From the NCBI GenBank assembly GCA_036269975.1, contig DATBDL010000022.1, positions 1-15,364 of the forward strand: 15,364 nt of DNA, written 5' to 3'. The translations under genes and the position numbers were made by a program. Source of the DNA: DATEPR01 sp036269975. Lineage in GTDB: Bacteria > Actinomycetota > Actinomycetes > Mycobacteriales > Pseudonocardiaceae. A model generated the notes under the pieces. The model ran no database searches, was not told the origin of the DNA, and saw nothing but the letters and a program-made list of their open reading frames with translations. Shown here one piece after another: positions 1 through 7,253 of the stretch (positions are counted from its first letter, which is position 1; each line of letters begins with the position of its first letter).

Positions 1-255
1 GCCGAAGACCTCCGCCCACGGGCCGATGTCCGACGCGGCCAGCGCCAGCATCGCCTTGCGCAGGTCGCCCGGCGGCAGGCCGCCGAGTTCGCGCCGCAGC
101 CGGCCGGACGAGCCGCCGTCGTCAGCGACCGTGACGACAGCCGTGACGTCCGGCGTGATCCTGCGCAACGCGGTCAGGGTGGCATGCAAGCCATGGCCAC
201 CACCGAGGGCGACGACGCGGACCGGACGGGCGGAACCGTTGGCGCTGGAGATCAC
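1..255 (-). CDS. yvcK: YvcK/CofD-like gluconeogenesis factor, N-terminal part (cut by window edge)
   Basis: Only the first 85 codons are present; the gene runs off base 1. The frame opens with GTG at 255-253, and an in-frame TGA lies directly upstream at 258-256, so the start cannot be further out. The start overlaps the rapZ stop by four bases (GTGA), implying translational coupling. The visible protein has the family signature VVALGGGHGLHATL near residues 14-27, a Rossmann-like glycine-rich loop, then VADDGGSSGRLR and GDLRKAML. These are typical of the YvcK/CofD family (2-phospho-L-lactate transferase-like fold). Family members bind UDP-sugars and affect carbon metabolism, cell shape and cell-wall precursor supply. 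The corresponding M. tuberculosis gene is Rv1422 (CuvA), and whiA usually follows. Catalysis has not been established for the family; the assignment rests on motifs and the uvrC-rapZ-yvcK order. Confidence 0.93.
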   Translation of the reverse strand, partial: MISSANGSARPVRVVALGGGHGLHATLTALRRITPDVTAVVTVADDGGSSGRLRRELGGLPPGDLRKAMLALAASDIGPWAEVFG

Positions 256-1157
256 TCACGCCCCAGGTCCCGGTGCACGACCTTGACCGTCATCCGGTCC
301 TCGGTGGCGAGCCGGGCGGCCAGGTCCTCCGAGATCGCCACGCTGCGGTGCTTTCCGCCGGTACACCCGACGGCCAGCGTCAGATAACGCTTGCCCTCGC
401 GCAGGTAGCCTGCGCCGATCAGCCGCAGCAGTTCGTGGTAGCGGTCCAGGAACTCCTCGGCGCCCTCCTGGGACAGAACGTAGTTGCGCACGTCCTGGTC
501 CAGACCGGTCAGTTCGCGTAGTTCCGGAATCCAGAACGGATTGGGCAGGAACCGGACGTCCATCACCAGGTCGGCATCCATCGGCAGGCCGTACTTGTAG
601 CCGAAGGACAACACGGTGACCCTGGTGCGGGCGCTGGCCTCGCTGCCGAACGCGTCCTCGATCTTGGCGCGCAACTGGTGCACGGACAGCGCCGTCGTGT
701 CCAGCACCAGGTCGGCCTGTTCGCGCAACGGGGTGAGCAGGTGGCGTTCGGCCTCGATGCCGTCGGCGAGCCGGCCGTCGCCCTGCATCGGGTGCGTGCG
801 GCGGACCTGTTCGAACCGGCGGATGAGCGCCGCGTCGGTCGCCTCGAGGAACAGCGTCCTCGGCTTGTAGCCACGCGCGTCCAGATCCTTGATCACGGCG
901 GCGAGGTCGTCGGTGAACGCCCTGCTGCGCACGTCCATCACCACGGCGACCCGCGTGATCGCGCCACGTGCCTGGGCGCCGAGTTCGACCATCGTCGCGA
1001 CGAGTTCCGGCGGCAGGTTGTCCACCACGAACCAGCCGAGATCCTCGAGGCATTTGGCCGCCGTGCTGCGACCGGCACCGGACAACCCGGTCACCACGGC
1101 CACCTCAACCCCGGACGACGCGGGCCCCCCGGCCGCCGGTCCGGTCTCGTTACTCAC
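252..1157 (-). CDS. rapZ: RapZ/YvcJ-family nucleotide-binding protein
   Basis: A 301-residue P-loop protein of normal family length. The Walker A loop is GLSGAGRS at residues 24-31, with arginine where most P-loops have lysine; actinobacterial homologues such as Rv1421 also carry arginine here. The DNLPPEL stretch at about 46-52 and VVMDVRSR follow. The conserved C-terminal family motif GCTGGKHRSVAISEDLA is present, which in E. coli RapZ belongs to the RNA/phosphosugar-binding domain. In enterobacteria RapZ is an RNase E adaptor for GlmZ/GlmY; in Gram-positives (YvcJ) it is a nucleotide-binding protein of less clear role, so the E. coli function should not be transferred. The start is GTG at 1157-1155, overlapping the uvrC stop (TAA 1152-1150) by 8 nt; the rapZ stop overlaps the yvcK start. 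Confidence 0.93.
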   Translation of the reverse strand: MSNETGPAAGGPASSGVEVAVVTGLSGAGRSTAAKCLEDLGWFVVDNLPPELVATMVELGAQARGAITRVAVVMDVRSRAFTDDLAAVIKDLDARGYKPRTLFLEATDAALIRRFEQVRRTHPMQGDGRLADGIEAERHLLTPLREQADLVLDTTALSVHQLRAKIEDAFGSEASARTRVTVLSFGYKYGLPMDADLVMDVRFLPNPFWIPELRELTGLDQDVRNYVLSQEGAEEFLDRYHELLRLIGAGYLREGKRYLTLAVGCTGGKHRSVAISEDLAARLATEDRMTVKVVHRDLGRE

Positions 1158-3180
1158 TCCCGCCTCCTACAGGCTCGTTTTCCTTGCTGTCGACGCGTTT
1201 CCCGCCCGACAACACCGTGTGCACCACCACGGCGGTGTGCCGGCCAACGCCCGGCACCTCGCTGATCTCGTCCACAGTGGCCGATGCCAGCCGTTTCAGC
1301 GACCCGAAGTGCTTCAGCAGCGCGGTCCGCCTTGCCTGGCCGAGGCCGGGAATCTCGTCCAGCGCGGACATCGTCATCCGCTTGGACCGGCGCTGCCGGT
1401 GGTACGCGATCGCGAACCGGTGCGCTTCGTCGCGGACCCGTTGCAGCAGATAGAGGGCTTCACTGGTACGCGGCAGGATAGCCGGGTCCGGATCGCCGGG
1501 CAGCCAGACCTCCTCCAGCCGCTTCGCCAGCCCGATCACGGCGACGTCGGTGATGCCGAGTTCGGCCAGCACGTCCGACGCGGCCTCGACCTGCGGCGCG
1601 CCGCCGTCCACGACGTACAGGTTCGGCGGATACGCGAACCTGCGCGGGCGGCCGGTGGTCGGGTCGATGCCGCCGCGCACGGTCGGATCATCGGGCGAAC
1701 CGGCGGCCGGGGTGTGTAGTTCCGTTTCCGGGGACTGCGCGGTTTCCTGTTGGTAGCGCAGGAATCGGCGCCGGGTCACCTCGGCGATCGACCCGACGTC
1801 ACCGCCCTGCGCGCCCTCCCGGATCGCGAACCGCCGGTACTCCGACTTGCGCGCCAACCCGTCCTCGAACACCACGAGCGAGGCCACCACGTCACTCCCC
1901 TGCACGTGGCTGACGTCCACGCACTCGATCCGCAGCGGCGCGGTGTCCAGGCCGAGCGCGTCCTGCAACTCCTGCAACGCCGCCGACCGCGCGGTGAGAT
2001 CGCCGGCGCGGCGCAGCTTGTACTGGGCGAAGGACTCGGCGGCGTTGCGGGCGACGGTCTCCATCAGCGCCCGCTTGTCGCCGCGCTGCGGCACCCGCAG
2101 GTGCACGCGCGAGCCGCGCAGGTCGGTCAGCCAGTCCTCGACCGCGCCCGCGTCGGCCGGCAGCGCCGGCACCAGTACCTCGCGCGGCACCGGGCTGCCA
2201 CCCGCGTCGGCCTGCTCGGCCAGCGCGGCCTGTTCGCCGTAGAACTGGCTCAGGAACTGGGCGACGAGGCCCGCCGAGCCCGGCTCGTCCACCTCGGCGT
2301 CGGCGATCCGGTCGATCACCCAGCCGCGCTGGCCGCGCACCCGCCCGCCTCGCACGTGGAACACCTGGACGGCCGCCGCCAGCTCGTCCTCGGCGAACGC
2401 GACCACGTCGGCGTCGGTGCCGTCGCCGATCACGACGGCCTGCTTCTCCAGCGCCCGCCGCAGCGCGCCGATGTTGTCCCGCAGCCGAGCGGCTCGCTCG
2501 AACTCCAGCTCGTCCGAGGCGGCCTGCATCGCGCGTTCGAGGCGGCGCACCATGGCATCGGTCCGGCCGGCGAGGAAGTCGCAGAAGTCCAGCACGATGT
2601 CGCGGTGCTCGGCCTCGGTCACCCTGCCGACACACGGCGCAGAGCACTTGTCGATGTAGCCGAGCAGGCAGGGCCGGCCGATCTGGCCGTGCCGCTTGAA
2701 CACCCCGGCCGAGCACGTGCGCGCGGGGAACACCCGCAGCAGCAGGTCGAGCGTTTCCCGGATCGCCCAGGCATGGGCGTACGGGCCGAAGTAGCGGACA
2801 CCCTTGCGGCGCGGCCCCCGGTAGACGTGCAGCCGCGGGTACTCCTCGTAGAGGGTCACGGCCAGCACCGGATACGACTTGTCGTCGCGGTAGCGGACGT
2901 TGAACCGGGGGTCGAACTCCTTGATCCAGTTGTACTCCAACTGGAGCGCCTCGACCTCGGTGGACACCACGGTCCACTCGACCGACCCCGCCGTCGTCAC
3001 CATCTGGCGTGTTCGTGGATGCAGTCCGGCGAGATCGGCGAAGTACGAGTTCAGTCGGCTGCGCAGGCTCTTCGCCTTGCCGACGTAGATCACCCGGTGG
3101 TCCGGGTCACGGAACCTGTAGACGCCGGGCTGATCGGGAATGGTGCCGGGTGCTGGACGATAGGTCGACGGGTCGGCCAC
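1150..3180 (-). CDS. uvrC: UvrABC excinuclease subunit C
   Basis: A 676-residue nucleotide-excision-repair nuclease that makes both incisions around a lesion once UvrB is loaded. Domains in order: a GIY-YIG nuclease at about 15-95 (GVYRF at 19-23, IYVGKAKSLRSR at 31-42) for the 3' cut. Next is a four-cysteine cluster region (C156, C171, C179, C183) matching the Fe-S ligands described for UvrC. A UVR helix pair for UvrB contact lies at about 213-247. An RNase H-like domain for the 5' cut carries DVSHVQG and VVDGGAPQV, and tandem helix-hairpin-helix repeats lie at about 606-656 (IPGLG, VPGVG). A proline/threonine-rich insert of some 35 residues precedes VVDGG. The start is GTG at 3180. No good Shine-Dalgarno is seen, but a TAGGCT -10-like hexamer lies 6 nt upstream, suggesting a leaderless message. 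First gene of the uvrC-rapZ-yvcK unit. Confidence 0.97.
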   Translation of the reverse strand: MADPSTYRPAPGTIPDQPGVYRFRDPDHRVIYVGKAKSLRSRLNSYFADLAGLHPRTRQMVTTAGSVEWTVVSTEVEALQLEYNWIKEFDPRFNVRYRDDKSYPVLAVTLYEEYPRLHVYRGPRRKGVRYFGPYAHAWAIRETLDLLLRVFPARTCSAGVFKRHGQIGRPCLLGYIDKCSAPCVGRVTEAEHRDIVLDFCDFLAGRTDAMVRRLERAMQAASDELEFERAARLRDNIGALRRALEKQAVVIGDGTDADVVAFAEDELAAAVQVFHVRGGRVRGQRGWVIDRIADAEVDEPGSAGLVAQFLSQFYGEQAALAEQADAGGSPVPREVLVPALPADAGAVEDWLTDLRGSRVHLRVPQRGDKRALMETVARNAAESFAQYKLRRAGDLTARSAALQELQDALGLDTAPLRIECVDVSHVQGSDVVASLVVFEDGLARKSEYRRFAIREGAQGGDVGSIAEVTRRRFLRYQQETAQSPETELHTPAAGSPDDPTVRGGIDPTTGRPRRFAYPPNLYVVDGGAPQVEAASDVLAELGITDVAVIGLAKRLEEVWLPGDPDPAILPRTSEALYLLQRVRDEAHRFAIAYHRQRRSKRMTMSALDEIPGLGQARRTALLKHFGSLKRLASATVDEISEVPGVGRHTAVVVHTVLSGGKRVDSKENEPVGGGSE
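1271..1280. repeat. TCCACAGTGG motif copy in uvrC
   Basis: First of three copies of this 10-mer in the window. It lies in the C-terminal HhH region of uvrC; on the coding strand it reads Ala-Thr-Val-Asp with the ACT threonine codon. Confidence 0.6.
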
Positions 3181-3192
3181 ATCAGCAGCCTA
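3181..3192 (-). promoter_or_regulatory. Possible leaderless promoter for uvrC
   Basis: On the minus strand TAGGCT (3192-3187) fits the actinobacterial -10 pattern TANNNT, and its last base is only 6 nt from the uvrC GTG. That places a start site at or next to the start codon. A weak -35-like TCGAAC (3217-3212, three of six matches to TTGACA) lies 19 nt upstream. No Shine-Dalgarno is visible, which agrees with a leaderless transcript. Pattern match only. Confidence 0.4.
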
Positions 3193-3236
3193 CGTGCCGA
3201 GTGTGACACCCGTTCGAGGGATGGCAGGCTGTCCGG

Positions 3237-3968
3237 ATGGACGTCGACCTACTGATCACCGCCCTGCACGACCAGGGCCTGCTGCTGGGGGACGCCGCCG
3301 ACCGGGCCGGCCTCGCCGCGCCGGTCCCGACATGTCCCGACTGGACCGTGCGCGAACTGCTGCTGCACATCGGCGGCGTGCACCGATGGGCGGCAACGAT
3401 CGTGGCGGACCGGCTGACCGAATCACCGCAGTTCGGCGGCGACAAGCCGGCCGACGACGAACTGCTGGACTGGTACCGCGCCGGCCACGCCCACCTGGTG
3501 CACACGCTGCGTGTCGCACCGGCCGACCTGACCTGCTTCGCGTTCTTCGCGGCGCCGTCACCGCTGGCGTTCTGGGCCCGCCGGCAGGCGCACGAGACCA
3601 CGATGCACCGGGTGGACGCCGACCGGGCGACCGGGCCGGGCACGTCGGCGCCGATCGACGCCGACCTGGCCGACGACGGCATCGACGAGTTGCTGACCGG
3701 CTTCGTCGGCCGCCGCGGTCGCGGGTTGCGCGCCGAGACCGACCGCACCCTGCACGTGCACACGACCGACGCGGACTCGCACTGGCTGCTCCGGATCGGC
3801 AGGGACAAACCCACGGCGGAACGGGTGGCGGGCGTAGAACAAGCCGACATGTCCGTCAGCGGACCGGCCGAGCTCGTCTACCTGGCGCTGTGGCACCGAG
3901 CACCGTGGGACGGCCTGACGGTGACGGGCGACGCCGAAAAGGTGTGGTCGGCCGGCGTGCGGATCTAG
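3237..3968 (+). CDS. MDMPI/DinB-fold mycothiol-dependent enzyme family protein
   Basis: A 243-residue protein of the maleylpyruvate-isomerase-like family (MDMPI N-terminal DinB-type four-helix bundle plus small C-terminal domain). The N-terminus has the usual CPDWTVRELLLHIGG pattern. H44 in that helix, with E120 and H124 in HETTMHR, fits the His/Glu/His zinc triad known from Corynebacterium NCgl2918 (H52, E144, H148), including the four-residue E-H spacing. The C-terminal half ends with the family-like VYLALWHRAP. Members are thiol-S-transferases using mycothiol, but most, including this one, have no known substrate, so the maleylpyruvate label should not be taken literally. It is the only plus-strand gene in the left half, divergent from uvrC. 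ATG 3237 is chosen because the domain begins at once. The Shine-Dalgarno is weak. Confidence 0.85.
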   Translation: MDVDLLITALHDQGLLLGDAADRAGLAAPVPTCPDWTVRELLLHIGGVHRWAATIVADRLTESPQFGGDKPADDELLDWYRAGHAHLVHTLRVAPADLTCFAFFAAPSPLAFWARRQAHETTMHRVDADRATGPGTSAPIDADLADDGIDELLTGFVGRRGRGLRAETDRTLHVHTTDADSHWLLRIGRDKPTAERVAGVEQADMSVSGPAELVYLALWHRAPWDGLTVTGDAEKVWSAGVRI

Positions 3969-4381
3969 GCCAGCACCACGTTCGCGCCCTTGACGACGAC
4001 CGGCACCGGGGTCAGGCCGCGCTGGGCGGGGCCGCGTTCCAGTGCGCCGGTCGACGCGTCGAACTGGCTGCCGTGCGCGGGACACGTGATCACGCCGCCG
4101 ATCGGCGGGCGGACCTTGGCGCCGGCATGCGGGCAGGTCGGGTCGAAGCCGTGGATCACGCCGGCAGCCGGCGCGGTCAGCAGAACCAGCCCGTTGGTGC
4201 CCGCGTCCGCGAGCAGTCCGCCACCGACCGGCACGTCACCGACCTTGGCCAGGACGGCGCCCGGCTTGGCGGAGCCGGCGCCACCAACCCTGGTCGGCGC
4301 GCACGCGGCCAGCGCGCCGCCGCCGACGATGCCGAGTGCCAGACCGCACAGCACCTGACGCCGGTTGACGGCACCACTCAC
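3965..4381 (-). CDS. Tat-exported Rieske [2Fe-2S] lipoprotein
   Basis: A 138-residue secreted Rieske protein. The N-terminus reads VNRRQVLCGLALG, a twin-arginine signal, ending in lipobox LAAC with the predicted lipidated cysteine at residue 27. The Rieske cluster ligands are complete: C83-P-H85 and C100-P-A-H103, followed by GSQFD, typical of the single-domain Rieske fold. The disulphide cysteines of cytochrome bc1 Rieske proteins are absent (CPHAG, CPAHG), so it resembles low-potential ferredoxin-like Rieske proteins. It is predicted to sit on the outer face of the membrane and carry one electron; the partner is unknown and no oxygenase or cytochrome gene is nearby. The start is GTG at 4381-4379, overlapping the stop of the PH-domain gene as GTGA. 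Its stop (TAG 3967-3965) shares CTAG with the converging gene's stop. Confidence 0.9.
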   Translation of the reverse strand: MSGAVNRRQVLCGLALGIVGGGALAACAPTRVGGAGSAKPGAVLAKVGDVPVGGGLLADAGTNGLVLLTAPAAGVIHGFDPTCPHAGAKVRPPIGGVITCPAHGSQFDASTGALERGPAQRGLTPVPVVVKGANVVLA

Positions 4382-4842
4382 GATGGCGTGCCGTCGGTGT
4401 ACCTGCGGTGCAGGGCACGCAGTTCGCGGATGGCCACGACGGCGCGTTCGCCGTCGGCCGCCTGGATGGCCACCACCGGCACGTACTCGTCCTGTGGCAG
4501 TTCCAGCCGGGCCCACGGCGCACCGTCCGGGAAGCTCACCGCCGTGATCGTCGACCACGGCACCTTCTGGCCGAACAGGACGTTGCGCACCTCGACGCCG
4601 TCCGCGTCCGCGACCACCCTCGGCCACACGAACAGCAGCGCCCCCGCCGCCAGCACCACGCCGATGGCCGCGATGGACACCCGGTCGGAGAGACCGAACT
4701 CGACGCCGGTGGAACCGCTCCTGAGCACAACCGCGATCACGACGAAGATCACCACCAGCGCGACCGCCACCGGAATCACGATGCGGCGAACCTTGTGCGG
4801 GCGGACGACCAGGGTGTCGGCAGGGCGGATGTCCGAGATCAT
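4378..4842 (-). CDS. PH-domain membrane protein (Rv1417-like)
   Basis: A 154-residue membrane protein. Two hydrophobic helices (about residues 21-40 and 55-73) are joined by a short polar loop, followed by a cytoplasmic domain at about 75-148. Its pattern (DADGVEVRNVLFGQKVPW, then WARLELPQDEYVPVVAIQ) fits the bacterial PH-like domain found in many actinobacterial two-helix proteins. M. tuberculosis Rv1417 holds the same place after ribH. Function is unknown; linkage to riboflavin genes is conserved but unexplained. ATG 4842 is preferred because it overlaps the ribH stop as ATGA (4842-4839) and lies behind a GAGGG. An in-frame GTG at 4863 would add seven residues inside ribH and is less likely. 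Confidence 0.8.
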   Translation of the reverse strand: MISDIRPADTLVVRPHKVRRIVIPVAVALVVIFVVIAVVLRSGSTGVEFGLSDRVSIAAIGVVLAAGALLFVWPRVVADADGVEVRNVLFGQKVPWSTITAVSFPDGAPWARLELPQDEYVPVVAIQAADGERAVVAIRELRALHRRYTDGTPS

Positions 4843-5339
4843 CCGAACCCTCGTTCCGTCCACGGCTGCCGCAGCCCGCGCAACACCAGCGCCGCCTCCA
4901 GCGCGGCGACGCAGGCTTCGAAACCCTTGTCCTCCTTGGAGTCCGGCCCGCCGCAGCGATCGAGGGCCTGCTCCTCGGTGTCACACGTGAGCACGCCGTT
5001 GCCGACCGGTGTCGACTCGTCCAGCGCGACCCTGGCCAGGCCGGCCGTGAGCGCGTCGCAGACGTACTCGAAGTGCGGCGTGCCACCTCGGATCACGGCG
5101 CCGAGCGCGATGACGGCGTCGTGGTGCTTGGCCAGTGCCTGCGCGATCACCGGCAGTTCCACCGCGCCGGCCACCCGGACCACCGTCGGTTCCTTGACCC
5201 CGGCCTGCTCGGCCGCCATCAGCGCCCGGCCGAGCAGGGTGTCGGTGATCTTCCCGTGCCAGCGCGCCGCCACGATGCCCAGCCGCAGCCCGACACAGTC
5301 GACCGGCACCTCGGCGTCGGGCCGCCCATCGCCACTCAC
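4839..5339 (-). CDS. ribH: 6,7-dimethyl-8-ribityllumazine synthase
   Basis: A 166-residue lumazine synthase, which condenses 5-amino-6-ribitylaminouracil with 3,4-dihydroxy-2-butanone 4-phosphate, the penultimate step to riboflavin. All family motifs are present: AGAVELP at 57-63, GAVIRGGTPHFEYV at 80-93 with general-base H89, and GVLTCDTEEQALDR at 115-128 with R128 at the phosphate-binding position. W27 occupies the aromatic position that stacks on the pyrimidine. The GTG start (5339-5337) has a clear GAGGAG (5351-5346) six bases upstream. It lies 16 bp after ribBA, and its stop overlaps the next gene. The enzyme acts in the cytoplasm, typically as a pentamer or 60-mer. Confidence 0.97.
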   Translation of the reverse strand: MSGDGRPDAEVPVDCVGLRLGIVAARWHGKITDTLLGRALMAAEQAGVKEPTVVRVAGAVELPVIAQALAKHHDAVIALGAVIRGGTPHFEYVCDALTAGLARVALDESTPVGNGVLTCDTEEQALDRCGGPDSKEDKGFEACVAALEAALVLRGLRQPWTERGFG

Positions 5340-5355
5340 GTAGTACTCCTCGAAA

Positions 5356-6588
5356 TCACAGGTTCTGGACGCTGTCCAGCTCGCCGAGCTCGTGGCCCAT
5401 CCGGTCCCGCTTGGTGCGCAGGTAGTTCAGGTTCTCCGGGTTCGGTGAGATGGGCAGCGGCACGCGGTCCACCACCCGCAGGCCATAGCCTTCCAGACCG
5501 ACTCGCTTGGCCGGATTGTTGGTCAGCAGGCGCATCGACCGGACGCCCAGATCGATCAGGATCTGCGCGCCGGTGCCGTAGTCGCGGGCGTCGGCCGGCA
5601 CGCCGAGCGCCAGGTTCGCGTCCACCGTGTCGTGGCCGTCGTCCTGCAACTGGTACGCCTGGAGCTTGTGCAGCAGGCCGATGCCCCTGCCCTCGTGCCC
5701 ACGCACGTACAGCACCACACCCCGGCCCTCGGCGGCGACGAGCGCCATGGCGGCGTCCAACTGCGGGCCGCAGTCGCAGCGCAGCGAGCCGAACACGTCC
5801 CCGGTCAGGCACTCCGAGTGCACCCGGACCAGGAGGTTCTCGCCGTTGCCGATGTCGCCGAAGACCAGCGCGATGTGCTCGATACCGTCGAGCAGGCTGT
5901 CGTAGCCGACGGCGCGGAACGTGCCGTGCGCGGTGGGAATGCGGGTGTCGGCGACCCGTTCCACCTGGCTCTCGGTGCGCCGCCGGTAGGCGATCAGCTC
6001 GGCGATGGTGATCAGCGTGAGGTCGTGGTCGGCCGCGAAGACCTCGAGTTCCTCGCGGCGGGCCATCTCGCCCTCGTCCTTCTGGCTGACCACCTCGCAC
6101 AGCACACCGGCCGGCCGCAGTCCCGCCAGCCGGGCCAGGTCCACGGCGGCCTCGGTGTGGCCGGGCCGGCGCAGCACGCCGCCGTCCTTGGCACGCAACG
6201 GAACCACGTGCCCCGGCCGGTTGAAGTCACGGGCCTTGGAGGTCTCGTCGGCCAGCAGCCGGATGGTGTGCGCCCGGTCGGTCGCGGAGATGCCGGTGCT
6301 CACGCCGTCGGCCGCGTCCACGGTCACCGTGTACGCGGTGCCCCTGCGGTCCTGGTTCGTGTGGTACATCGGCGGCAGGTCCAGCCGGTCGCAGTCGGCC
6401 GGGGTCAGCGGCACGCAGATGTAGCCGGACGTGTAGCGGACCATGAAGGCGATCAGCTCGGGAGTCACCTTCTCGGCCGCGAAGATCAGGTCGCCCTCGT
6501 TCTCGCGGTCCTCGTCGTCGGTCACCACGACCGCCTTGCCGGCCGCGATGTCCGCGATGGCCCGTTCGATGCGTTCCAAGTCACTCAC
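5356..6588 (-). CDS. ribBA: Bifunctional DHBP synthase / GTP cyclohydrolase II
   Basis: A 410-residue fusion supplying both riboflavin precursors. Residues 1 to about 205 are 3,4-dihydroxy-2-butanone-4-phosphate synthase (ribulose-5-phosphate to DHBP plus formate), with DDEDRENEGD at 24-33, RPGHVVPL at 124-131 and GHTEAAVDL at 143-151. Residues from about 210 are GTP cyclohydrolase II, with zinc cysteines C260, C271 and C273 in SECLTGDVFGSLRCDCG, then RGHEGRGIGL at 296-305 and DYGTGAQIL near 336-344. The GTG start at 6588-6586 overlaps the ribE stop by 8 nt. Longer readings of this frame run back into ribE and add no conserved residues. A GGAGG lies about 11 nt upstream. Equivalent to mycobacterial ribA2 (Rv1415). 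Confidence 0.97.
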   Translation of the reverse strand: MSDLERIERAIADIAAGKAVVVTDDEDRENEGDLIFAAEKVTPELIAFMVRYTSGYICVPLTPADCDRLDLPPMYHTNQDRRGTAYTVTVDAADGVSTGISATDRAHTIRLLADETSKARDFNRPGHVVPLRAKDGGVLRRPGHTEAAVDLARLAGLRPAGVLCEVVSQKDEGEMARREELEVFAADHDLTLITIAELIAYRRRTESQVERVADTRIPTAHGTFRAVGYDSLLDGIEHIALVFGDIGNGENLLVRVHSECLTGDVFGSLRCDCGPQLDAAMALVAAEGRGVVLYVRGHEGRGIGLLHKLQAYQLQDDGHDTVDANLALGVPADARDYGTGAQILIDLGVRSMRLLTNNPAKRVGLEGYGLRVVDRVPLPISPNPENLNYLRTKRDRMGHELGELDSVQNL

Positions 6589-7240
6589 CTGTGTCGTCGC
6601 CTCCCTGGACAGAGGGGTGGGATGGTTGGGAATAGACACTGTCCGCCCGCGCCCGCGCCAGGTGTGGGCCGGCCAACCGCTCGACGTACTTGGCGAGCAC
6701 GTCGACTTCGAGGTTGACCAGGTCCCCAGTCTCCCGGTCGCCCAGTGTGGTGAGGGAGAGTGTGGTGGGAATGAGGGCAACGGTGAAGTAGTCGGCACCG
6801 ACCTCGACCACCGTGAGCGATACGCCGTCCACCGCGATGGACCCCTTCTCGACCACGTAGCGCGCCAGCCGCTCCGGCAGCGCGAACCTGGTCAGCCCGA
6901 TCGCGTCCCGCGAGAGGAACACCCCGGTGCCGTCGACGTGGCCCTGCATGATGTGGCCGCCCAGCCGCTCCCCCACGGCCATCGCGCGTTCCAGGTTGAC
7001 CCGGTCACCGGCGTGCACCTTGGCCAGGCTGGACCGCTCCAGTGTCTCGTTCACCACATCCACCGTGAACCGCCCGCCCGACACGTCGACCACGGTCAGG
7101 CACACCCCGTTGACCGCGATCGAGTCGCCGTGTTTCGCGTCGGCCGTCACCACGGCGCCGGCCACGGTCAGCCGGGCGGCGTTCGGCAACTGCTCGACGG
7201 CAACGACCTCGCCGCGCTCCTCCACGATCCCCGTGAACAA
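6581..7240 (-). CDS. ribE: Riboflavin synthase, alpha subunit type
   Basis: A 219-residue riboflavin synthase, which dismutates two dimethylribityllumazine molecules to riboflavin and the RibD product. It has the two tandem lumazine-binding repeats of the family. The first starts at MFTGIVEE and contains AVNGVCLTV (C47), the second contains AVDGVSLTV at about 136-144, and GHIMQGHVDGTG at 95-106 joins them. The start is a TTG codon (7240-7238), supported by the near-invariant MFTGIVEE N-terminus and a strong GGGAGGGG (7253-7246) five bases upstream. There is no alternative ATG or GTG before the domain. It lies 12 bp after ribD and overlaps ribBA by 8 nt. The C-terminal 20 residues are low-complexity. 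It is called ribC in mycobacterial nomenclature. Confidence 0.96.
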   Translation of the reverse strand: MFTGIVEERGEVVAVEQLPNAARLTVAGAVVTADAKHGDSIAVNGVCLTVVDVSGGRFTVDVVNETLERSSLAKVHAGDRVNLERAMAVGERLGGHIMQGHVDGTGVFLSRDAIGLTRFALPERLARYVVEKGSIAVDGVSLTVVEVGADYFTVALIPTTLSLTTLGDRETGDLVNLEVDVLAKYVERLAGPHLARARADSVYSQPSHPSVQGGDDTGE

Positions 7241-7253
7241 GCCAACCCCTCCC
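7241..7253 (-). promoter_or_regulatory. Strong Shine-Dalgarno deciding the ribE TTG start
   Basis: GGGAGGGG (minus strand 7253-7246) lies five bases from the TTG at 7240 and partly overlaps the ribD stop TAG (7255-7253). It is the best Shine-Dalgarno in the riboflavin operon and compensates for the weak TTG start codon. Confidence 0.75.

Noticed and set aside
1750..3255. 501-codon plus-strand open frame opposite uvrC
   Set aside because: Antisense shadow of uvrC caused by GC-rich third positions; composition is His/Arg/Gln-rich with no domain, and uvrC is certain.
3194..4990. 598-codon plus-strand frame across the MDMPI, Rieske and PH genes
   Set aside because: Out of frame with the MDMPI-family gene and antisense to the others; arginine-rich nonsense composition.
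3965..5086. 373-codon minus-strand frame that would fuse extra sequence to the Rieske protein
   Set aside because: Only the last 138 codons (from GTG 4381) encode the signal peptide and Rieske domain; the rest is a shadow of the PH gene and ribH.
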